This document shows, one piece after another, positions 1 through 4,393 of a stretch of DNA of 5,139 nt. Source of the stretch: Prevotellaceae bacterium (GTDB taxonomy: Bacteria; Bacteroidota; Bacteroidia; Bacteroidales; UBA932). Each line of letters starts with the position of its first letter. Within the stretch, counting starts at the first letter, position 1. Position numbers and translations under genes: made by a program. Below the pieces are notes generated by a model, which did no database searches, was not told where the DNA came from, and saw nothing but the letters and a program-made list of their open reading frames with translations. The stretch lies in the NCBI GenBank assembly GCA_031285695.1, contig JAITVR010000143.1:1-5139 (forward strand). The letters are read 5' to 3'.

Positions 1-188
1 AGCACCGGCACCATAATTTGAATTAAAATATTGGTATCCATAAAGTGGCAGGCGGTGTTGTACGCCTCTTCCGAAGCCACAGCCGCAAGGTTAATGCCCA
101 TGTGCACGAGCAAAAATACTAACAGAAATGCTCCGCTAATGCTCATCACGAGCTTTTTGCCAATGGAAGACGAAAAAATGTTTGCCAT
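1..188 (-). CDS. sdhC: Succinate dehydrogenase cytochrome b subunit (b558 family), N-terminal part
   Basis: This is the membrane anchor of succinate dehydrogenase/fumarate reductase, which carries haem b and passes electrons between succinate and menaquinone. Reading the complement from the ATG at 188-186 gives 62 codons open to the window edge, beginning MANIFSSSIGKKLVMSISGA. The SSSIGKKLVMSISG entry, a first membrane helix at about residues 14-36 ending in LLVHMGINL, and the later YNTACHFM segment match the start of the Bacteroidota b558-type SdhC family. His29 in that helix is probably a haem ligand, by analogy with characterised family members. The gene is 5'-complete and 3'-truncated; sdhA and sdhB would be expected further left, outside the window. 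There is no Shine-Dalgarno sequence, and the leader is A/T-rich, as is usual in this phylum. Identification is by family resemblance and is fairly secure. Confidence 0.87.
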   Translation of the reverse strand, partial: MANIFSSSIGKKLVMSISGAFLLVFLLVHMGINLAAVASEEAYNTACHFMDTNILIQIMVPV

Positions 189-239
189 AAAAAAGAGAAA
201 TATAGTTTTTTGTTGAAAATACTTTTACGAAAGTGAGGA

Positions 240-247
240 CAAAGGTA
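240..247 (-). promoter_or_regulatory. Bacteroidota-type -7 box for sdhC
   Basis: The complement reads TACCTTTG, an exact match to the Bacteroidota -7 consensus TAnnTTTG. It lies 51 nt before the sdhC ATG and implies a leader of roughly 45 nt. The matching -33 TTTG element is weak: only a T-rich stretch (complement of about 266-271) sits at the right distance. Confidence 0.6.
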
Positions 248-286
248 CAATTTTCGGGCGAGAAATAAAAACGCGACTTAATCATG

Positions 287-312
287 GAGTAACAAGCTGT
301 GCTTACTTACTC
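287..312. repeat. Hairpin-forming inverted repeat
   Basis: GAGTAA (287-292) pairs with TTACTC (307-312), and inside it AAGC (294-297) pairs with GCTT (301-304) around a TGT loop. That gives ten pairs with a small internal asymmetry. No T-run follows on either strand, so it is not a normal intrinsic terminator. It lies about 40 nt upstream of the sdhC -7 box and could be an operator-like site or the remnant of an older gene end. Confidence 0.45.
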
Positions 313-336
313 AAATTGAAAATTCCATAATTACCA

Positions 337-355
337 TTTGTGATAAAATGCAAAA
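337..355. promoter_or_regulatory. Left arm of an inverted site pair (possible operator)
   Basis: TTTGTGATAAAATGCAAAA here matches the complement of 464-480 (TTTGTGATAATGCAAAA), apart from two extra A residues. Two near-identical 17-19 nt sites in opposite orientation in one intergenic region suggest binding sites for one regulator. No regulator gene is visible in the window. Confidence 0.45.
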
Positions 356-463
356 ATGCATTAATTTATTAAAAATAAACAGTTGAAAGTATTGGAAGTT
401 GAAACAATATGTACCAAACATCATTGAAATACAAAATAATTTACTAAATTCGTGCCTCTGACG

Positions 464-480
464 TTTTGCATTATCACAAA
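464..480. promoter_or_regulatory. Right arm of an inverted site pair, overlapping the -33 box
   Basis: TTTTGCATTATCACAAA is the inverted partner of 337-355. Its first five bases, TTTTG, are also the best -33 element of the rightward promoter. A protein bound here would therefore touch the promoter directly. This is inferred from sequence only. Confidence 0.45.
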
Positions 481-494
481 AAGGGCTACCTTTG
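464..494 (+). promoter_or_regulatory. Bacteroidota-type promoter of the two-gene module
   Basis: The -33 element TTTTG (464-468) and the -7 element TACCTTTG (487-494) are separated by 18 nt, close to the Bacteroidota primary-sigma consensus TTTG-N19-20-TAnnTTTG. Transcription would start near 500, leaving a leader of about 40 nt before the ATG at 542. This is the best-formed promoter in the window. Confidence 0.7.
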
Positions 495-541
495 CAGCCC
501 CACTTTTCACAAAAGCAACTACGTTTTAAACACCACTAGTT

Positions 542-1081
542 ATGACTGAATACGAAAGAACAATTAAAAACCTTGCGAAAGAGAAGAAGAATGAGGTTTT
601 CTACAATTCTTCGGACTCGCATGCACGCGTAGTTTTAAACAATATGGTTGAAAATGCCGAAAGGTACGTGCATATTGTTTGCGGCAACATGTGTACGGAG
701 GTGTCAAGCAACCCTGAATTCTTGGATGTAGTGAAAGCATTTCTTTCCAAAGATGCGAGCAGAACATTTTATGTGCTATTTGACGAATATAAAGAATGCT
801 TTTTGGAAACAGAAATAGCAAAGTTGTTATCGCTGTACCCAACACAAGTTAAAGTTAAAAAGTTAAAGAGTGAGACACACCTTGCGTATAAAGAACAAAG
901 GGCGCACTTGGCCATTTCTGACGGCAGAGCCTTTCGACTAGAAACAGATGTTGATAAGAAAATGGCGTTTGGAAATTTCAATGATGAAGAGAATGTGAAA
1001 GTGTTTGAGGAGGTATTTAATAGTTATTTTGAAGATGATACGCATTCTGAATCAATAGATTTAACAGATGTTGCAGCCTAA
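542..1081 (+). CDS. Soluble protein with degenerate phospholipase-D-like pattern, first gene of a two-gene module
   Basis: This 179-aa protein has no signal peptide or membrane segment and is probably cytoplasmic. I do not recognise a named family. The pattern is that of a single PLD-like fold: a helix beginning FYNSSDSHARVVLNNMVENA (residues 20-39), a strand and loop VHIVCGN (43-49), a second helix (57-69), a strand FYVLFDE (76-82), then AHLAISDGRAFRLE (121-134) followed by FGNFNDEENVKVFEEVFNSYF (143-163). In active PLD enzymes the H of HxKx4D falls at a position like His122, but here the lysine position is Ala124, so nuclease or lipase activity is unlikely and a sensing or binding role is more plausible (inference). 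The ATG at 542 is preceded by a good promoter and an A/T-rich leader. The gene overlaps the next by 14 nt, which implies co-translation. It is AT-rich compared with its metabolic neighbours. Confidence 0.8.
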   Translation: MTEYERTIKNLAKEKKNEVFYNSSDSHARVVLNNMVENAERYVHIVCGNMCTEVSSNPEFLDVVKAFLSKDASRTFYVLFDEYKECFLETEIAKLLSLYPTQVKVKKLKSETHLAYKEQRAHLAISDGRAFRLETDVDKKMAFGNFNDEENVKVFEEVFNSYFEDDTHSESIDLTDVAA

Positions 1082-2018
1082 TATTTTTCTGTATAATTTC
1101 AGCAATTTATTTGTTCTTCTCGTTGGGCTTAATTTCGCGTATGTTTTTTTAGTTCGACCTCGAGACATTGAAAAAAGAAGTGGAAGCAGCCACTTCTTTT
1201 TTGATGTTATAGATAAGATTGCATGGAATGCGATTGATAAAATCACGTCTAAGAAGAAAAAGGCAATAGGAGAGGCGGAGAAGCGTTGCACAAAAATGGA
1301 GTATTTTATATCTTCGGGAAAACTTTCTGTGGCAGCAAGGGATTCTTTTTTTGCTGATAAGTTAAAACTTGAAAATGAGTATATCAAAGGAGATAAAGTT
1401 GACTCTTTGGAAAAAGAGTACAAGGATAAAATAGAAAGAAAAACAGCGGTATCTCATCTCCCTTTTATTTGTGGACTAACTGGACTATACGGCATTTTAG
1501 TCCTTATTTTTGCAGCCGTAAATGAAACGCAGCCGACATCATTTTTGTTTTGGTCGAATGCCCTAATAATCGCGGTTTTGGTTGTATGTTTGGTTGCAGA
1601 GGGGGAACTTTGGTTTAGGAAGGAAAAGCACCCTATCTTGCATAACTTGTGCGGTTTTTTGAACTATTGTTTTCACCCTCATTTTTGGAAAGTATTAATA
1701 ATCTTTCCTATAATGTTTGTATATTTTGTAACATCGCTGAATGGAAGGGGATTTAATGCTCCCAATTGGATGACAGATAGAAGTATCGTTTATATTACCA
1801 TTGGCGTTTGTTTGCTTGGTTTTGTTGGCTATTTTGTTTGGAGCACCCTTTTCATAGCGTGTGTGACAATTAGGTATAGAAATGCAACTTTTTTCAGAAA
1901 GTTGGGTAGGGCAATAAAATCTGTTGACGATACTATTCACAATCATAAGGAAGAGTTGGACAGGATAGACGAGATGTTAAAAGACGAAAAAATAAATAAG
2001 AGCGATTTTGGTTTATAG
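1068..2018 (+). CDS. Multi-pass membrane protein, second gene of the two-gene module
   Basis: This 316-aa protein is unrecognised by family. Hydrophobicity suggests about five membrane segments: residues 8-29, 131-151, 158-177, 208-224 and 239-266. Between the first and second lies a charged region of about 100 residues (30-129), rich in Lys/Glu and probably helical or coiled, with 'VDSLEKEYKDKIERK' just before the second segment. The C-terminal tail (about 281-312) is again charged and coiled-coil-like. The start at 1068 lies inside the last codons of the upstream gene (14-nt overlap, different frame), so the two are almost certainly one operon and translationally coupled. A TTG or other upstream start is not needed, because hydrophobic residues begin at once. 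The gene ends 5 nt before the convergent mqnC stop codon with no visible terminator. It has the same AT-rich composition as its partner. A membrane effector or signal partner for the soluble protein is a reasonable guess, not a demonstrated role. Confidence 0.82.
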   Translation: MLQPNIFLYNFSNLFVLLVGLNFAYVFLVRPRDIEKRSGSSHFFFDVIDKIAWNAIDKITSKKKKAIGEAEKRCTKMEYFISSGKLSVAARDSFFADKLKLENEYIKGDKVDSLEKEYKDKIERKTAVSHLPFICGLTGLYGILVLIFAAVNETQPTSFLFWSNALIIAVLVVCLVAEGELWFRKEKHPILHNLCGFLNYCFHPHFWKVLIIFPIMFVYFVTSLNGRGFNAPNWMTDRSIVYITIGVCLLGFVGYFVWSTLFIACVTIRYRNATFFRKLGRAIKSVDDTIHNHKEELDRIDEMLKDEKINKSDFGL

Positions 2019-2023
2019 AAACT

Positions 2024-3127
2024 TTAATCACTTGTAAAAACCATCTCATACCGCTGATTTCTCAGCCACGGCTCATACCCTGCTTCGCGAATGGCAGCCT
2101 GTATTCCCTCAGCATCGAACTTGTGGCTGCTGCCGGCTGAGGAAACCACATTTTCCTCAATCATAATAGAGCCAAAATCGTTGGCGCCGGCCCACAGGCA
2201 CAGCTGCGCGGTGGGTTTGCCCACGGTAAGCCACGAGGCTTGAATGTTGGGCACGTTGTGTAACACAATGCGCGCAATGGCTATGGTACGAATATATTCT
2301 TCCGTACTCACTTTTTTTACGCCGGCAAAAACAGGATTGTGCGCCACGTTTTCCAGCTGCGCAGGCCAGCAAATGAAGGATAAAAATCCGTAGGTGCCGG
2401 CAGGTTTTTCGCCCTGCAAATCGCGAATGAGCATGAGGTGGCGTATGCGCTCGGCGCGCGTTTCGATGTGCCCAAACATCATGGTGGCGGAGGTGGCTAA
2501 GCCCATGCGGTGCGCTTCGCGCATTACGTCGAGCCAAGCCTGCACGTTTGGTTTCGCGGGCGAAAGTTTTTTGCGAATTTCGTCAACCAAAATTTCGGCG
2601 CCAGCTCCGGGAAGGCTGTCCAACCCCGCTGTCACCAAGCGTTGCAGCGTTTCGCGGCACGAAAGATTTTCGAGATTGGCAATGTGCGCTACTTCGGGAG
2701 GACCCAATGCGTGCAGCTTTAGTGAAGGGAATTTTTGCTTGAGCTGCTTAAATAAATCTTCGTAAAAACTTAATCCGTACTTGGGGTGCAGCCCGCCTTG
2801 CAGCAGCAGTTGGTTGCCGCCTTTGGCAAAAAGTTCTTCAATTTTTTGCGAATATTCTTCGAGCGTTGTCGTAAAGTTTTTTTCGCTCTGCAAACCGCAG
2901 TGGAAGGTGCAAAATTTGCAGCCCGAAATGCACACGTTTGTGATGTTTACGTTGCGGTCAATTTGCCAGCTTACGCCGCGCCCCGGCACGTGGATTTTTC
3001 GCAGTTGATGGGCTACACTCATTAGCTCGGCAAGCGGTGCGCGCTCGTAAAGAAGCAGCGCTTCTTCGTCCGTCAAGGGTTGCAAGTCGAGCGCTTTTTT
3101 ATAGAGTTGAGAATTATTCATTATCAT
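2024..3127 (-). CDS. mqnC: Cyclic dehypoxanthinyl futalosine synthase (radical SAM)
   Basis: MqnC closes dehypoxanthine futalosine into its cyclic form in the futalosine route to menaquinone, acting in the cytoplasm. The 367-aa length is typical. The radical-SAM cluster motif Cx3Cx2C is seen as CISGCKFC (Cys66, Cys70, Cys73). MqnC hallmarks follow: QGGLHP (110-115), LPGAGAEILVD (172-182), TSATMMFGHIET (212-223), and the C-terminal 'IQAAIREAGYEP'. QGGLHP and GAGAEILVD favour MqnC over its paralogue MqnE. The upstream gene's TGA overlaps the ATG at 3127-3125 (ATGA), giving translational coupling; a second in-frame ATG at 3121-3119 (MNNSQLY) is an equally possible start, and the difference is two residues. 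The other mqn genes are not in the window. The pathway serves the same quinone pool that sdhC feeds. Confidence 0.93.
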   Translation of the reverse strand: MIMNNSQLYKKALDLQPLTDEEALLLYERAPLAELMSVAHQLRKIHVPGRGVSWQIDRNVNITNVCISGCKFCTFHCGLQSEKNFTTTLEEYSQKIEELFAKGGNQLLLQGGLHPKYGLSFYEDLFKQLKQKFPSLKLHALGPPEVAHIANLENLSCRETLQRLVTAGLDSLPGAGAEILVDEIRKKLSPAKPNVQAWLDVMREAHRMGLATSATMMFGHIETRAERIRHLMLIRDLQGEKPAGTYGFLSFICWPAQLENVAHNPVFAGVKKVSTEEYIRTIAIARIVLHNVPNIQASWLTVGKPTAQLCLWAGANDFGSIMIEENVVSSAGSSHKFDAEGIQAAIREAGYEPWLRNQRYEMVFTSD

Positions 3128-3147
3128 TTTTTCATTATCAATTTTTT
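3119..3147. repeat. Tandem 14/15-bp repeat at the gene junction
   Basis: CATTATCATTTTTT (3119-3132) is followed directly by CATTATCAATTTTTT (3133-3147). The second unit has one extra base. The repeat spans the end of the small exported-protein gene and the start of mqnC and creates both the stop codon and the alternative ATGs there. Confidence 0.75.
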
Positions 3148-3504
3148 CATCTGCGCTTTTCGGCCAACTTCAAAACTTTTTACGCCTTTTGTTTGCAGCA
3201 GCTTTTCTAAATTTTGTATGGGAATTTGTACCGTCCACAAGCTGTCCAGCTGTGTATTTATTTTGATAGAAAAATCTTGAATATTGCTTGGCCGAAAATT
3301 GCCGGCTACGTGCAAAAATCCGCTTGCGTAGTAGGTTTTGCAGTCCTTGCGCAGGTTGTACTTTTTTACCAAATCGGGCGAGGGAACAAAGTTTTTTTTG
3401 CAGCAACCTTCGGCCTGCAAATCGTGCAGCAGGAGGTTGGTTTGCGCCTGCACGGCAAGGCTTGTCAGCAGCGCAAAAAAGAGGATAGCAGCTTTTATTT
3501 TCAT
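3124..3504 (-). CDS. Small exported protein resembling the N-terminal region of S8-type proteases
   Basis: Read from the ATG at 3504-3502, this is a 126-aa protein with a clear signal peptide: MKIK, then a hydrophobic core AAILFFALLTSLAV, with likely cleavage after VQA (about residue 20). The mature part has cysteines at 34, 35 and 55. Its C-terminal half (residues 59-112: YASGFLHVAG, INTQLDSLWTVQIPIQNLEKLL, TKGVKSFEVG) resembles the domain that precedes the catalytic domain in Bacteroidota subtilisin-like (S8) secreted proteases. No catalytic domain follows, so it may be a stand-alone domain or the remnant of a truncated protease gene. The reading frame is open up to 3564, but that extension hides the signal peptide and lies upstream of a good -7 box, so I reject it. 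It overlaps mqnC by ATGA. The protease resemblance is from memory of the family pattern and is moderate in strength. Confidence 0.72.
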   Translation of the reverse strand: MKIKAAILFFALLTSLAVQAQTNLLLHDLQAEGCCKKNFVPSPDLVKKYNLRKDCKTYYASGFLHVAGNFRPSNIQDFSIKINTQLDSLWTVQIPIQNLEKLLQTKGVKSFEVGRKAQMKKLIMKK

Positions 3505-3533
3505 CCGCACAAAGGTACGAAACAATTGACAAT
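3503..3533 (-). repeat. Left arm of a 31-bp inverted promoter repeat
   Basis: The complement of this segment matches 3604-3634 at 29 of 31 positions; the two differences are C/T changes. It contains a TACCTTTG -7 box, and its inner end contains AATTGACAATT. Confidence 0.8.
3510..3517 (-). promoter_or_regulatory. -7 box for the exported protein/mqnC pair
   Basis: The complement reads TACCTTTG, an exact TAnnTTTG match, and ends only 5 nt before the ATG at 3504. Transcription from it would begin at or next to the start codon, giving a leaderless or nearly leaderless message. No convincing -33 element is spaced correctly. Confidence 0.5.
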
Positions 3534-3613
3534 TGATAGTTGACAATGAACAATGGGCGCACAAACCTGCGCAGACAAGTTAATTGTCAATTATTCGTTA
3601 TAAATTGTCAATT
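3524..3613. repeat. Short palindrome cluster AATTG(T/A)CAATT
   Basis: Three perfect copies of the 11-mer AATTG-T/A-CAATT occur at 3524-3534, 3582-3592 and 3603-3613, plus a variant AGTTGACAATG at 3538-3548. Each perfect copy is a palindrome around its central base. Such ATTGACAATT-type runs are commonly seen between genes in Bacteroidota. They may be operators or just dispersed intergenic repeats. Confidence 0.65.
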
Positions 3614-3634
3614 GTTTTGTATCTTTGTGCGGAT
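3604..3634 (+). repeat. Right arm of a 31-bp inverted promoter repeat
   Basis: This is the inverted partner of 3503-3533, separated from it by 70 nt. It contains TATCTTTG (3620-3627) followed by TGCGGAT, as the left arm does. Confidence 0.8.
3620..3627 (+). promoter_or_regulatory. -7 box for the scaffold/GGGtGRT operon
   Basis: TATCTTTG matches the Bacteroidota -7 consensus TAnnTTTG. It lies 45 nt before the ATG at 3673, a normal distance. The -33 region is not clear; TTCG at 3594-3597 is the nearest candidate at an approximate spacing of 22 nt. Confidence 0.55.
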
Positions 3635-3672
3635 TTTGAAAAAATAGAGAAAATAACAAACAAAAAAACGCT

Positions 3673-4365
3673 ATGATTTATTCACATGAAGTAGAGCACC
3701 AGTGCGTGGTAAAGCAGGGTCAAATGCACGGCTCGGCGCCCATTCCCGAGGAAGGAAAATGGGTAAAATCGAAGGAAGTAAAGGACATTTCGGGCCTTAC
3801 GCACGGCGTGGGTTGGTGCGCACCGCAGCAGGGCGCGTGCAAGCTTACGCTAAACGTAAAAGACGGAATTATTGAGGAGGCTTTGGTGGAAACCATTGGC
3901 TGCTCGGGCATGACGCACTCGGCGGCAATTGCCTCGGAAATTCTTCCCGGAAAAACCGTTTTGGAAGCGCTCAACACCGACTTGGTTTGCGACGCCATTA
4001 ACACCGCCATGCGCGAGCTGTTTTTGCAAATCGTTTACGGTCGCACGCAAAGCGCGTTCAGCGAAGGCGGCCTGCCCATTGGCGCAGGTTTGGAAGATTT
4101 GGGCAAGGGCCTGCGCTCGCAGGTGGGCACCATGTTTTCGACCAAGGCAAAAGGCGTTCGCTACTTGGAAATGGCCGAAGGCTACATCAACCGCATGGCG
4201 CTTGATGCCGACGGCGAAGTTATAGGCTACGAATTTATCCACCTGGGTAAAATGATGGACGCCGTGAAAAAGGGCACCGATGCCAACGAGGCGCTGAAAA
4301 AAGCAACCTCTACCTACGGTCGTTTTGCGGAAGCAGCAAAGTACATTGACCCGCGTGAGAATTAA
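3673..4365 (+). CDS. NifU-like iron-sulfur cluster assembly scaffold protein
   Basis: This 230-aa protein resembles the IscU/NifU scaffold family in a form that is paired with GGGtGRT proteins. The three scaffold-type cysteine positions are visible: WCAPQQGACKLTLNVKDG (Cys49 and Cys56), ETIGCSGMTHSAAIAS (Cys77), and DLVCDAINTAMREL (Cys106). GKTVLEAL (93-100) matches the family's GKT..EA segment. The region after residue 130 (GGLPIGAGLEDLGKGLRSQ, then YLEMAEGYINRMALD and a charged helical tail) is not part of classical IscU and is typical of this longer subgroup. By family, it should hold a transient Fe-S cluster in the cytoplasm, but its actual client is not known to me. The start at 3673 follows an A-rich, Shine-Dalgarno-free leader and a -7 box at 3620. 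The GGGtGRT gene follows after 28 nt and is surely co-transcribed. Confidence 0.85.
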   Translation: MIYSHEVEHQCVVKQGQMHGSAPIPEEGKWVKSKEVKDISGLTHGVGWCAPQQGACKLTLNVKDGIIEEALVETIGCSGMTHSAAIASEILPGKTVLEALNTDLVCDAINTAMRELFLQIVYGRTQSAFSEGGLPIGAGLEDLGKGLRSQVGTMFSTKAKGVRYLEMAEGYINRMALDADGEVIGYEFIHLGKMMDAVKKGTDANEALKKATSTYGRFAEAAKYIDPREN

Positions 4366-4372
4366 TATTATC

Positions 4373-4390
4373 AATTCTAAATTCTAAATT
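4373..4390. repeat. Short tandem repeat between scaffold and GGGtGRT genes
   Basis: The 7-mer AATTCTA occurs twice in tandem (4373-4379, 4380-4386), followed by a partial AATT. It fills most of the 28-nt gap before the ATG at 4394, where a ribosome binding site would lie. No Shine-Dalgarno sequence is present. Confidence 0.6.
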
Positions 4391-4393
4391 AAA

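Larger units (their letters stand above)
189..541. other. AT-rich divergent intergenic region
   Basis: This 353-nt stretch separates leftward sdhC from the rightward two-gene module and shows no convincing coding region. It holds the sdhC -7 box (240-247), a hairpin (287-312), an inverted pair of near-identical sites (337-355 and 464-480), a short AT palindrome TTTATT/AATAAA (365-379), and the rightward promoter (464-494). The part between about 313 and 463 is otherwise featureless AT-rich DNA. Confidence 0.7.

Noticed and set aside
31..216. Open frame on the plus strand over the left edge
   Set aside because: It is the antisense shadow of sdhC, whose protein on the minus strand is clearly recognisable.
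313..463. Possible CRISPR or tandem array from recurring TTGAAA words (316, 383, 399, 424)
   Set aside because: Spacing is irregular and the words are too short; this is expected in AT-rich DNA.
1061..1423. Minus-strand open frame of 120 codons inside the membrane-protein gene
   Set aside because: It overlaps a longer, promoter-linked gene coupled to its upstream neighbour, has no promoter of its own, and its sequence shows no recognisable family.
2005..2040. Bidirectional terminator between the convergent genes
   Set aside because: Only 5 nt separate the stop codons and no stem-loop with a T-run could be found.
3505..3564. Longer N-terminus for the exported protein starting at 3564
   Set aside because: The extension lies over repeat DNA and the -7 box and buries the signal peptide; the start at 3504 gives a standard exported protein.
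3850..4374. Minus-strand open frame of 174 codons opposite the scaffold gene
   Set aside because: The plus-strand protein has conserved cysteine motifs; the opposite frame is a product of G+C-rich codon use.
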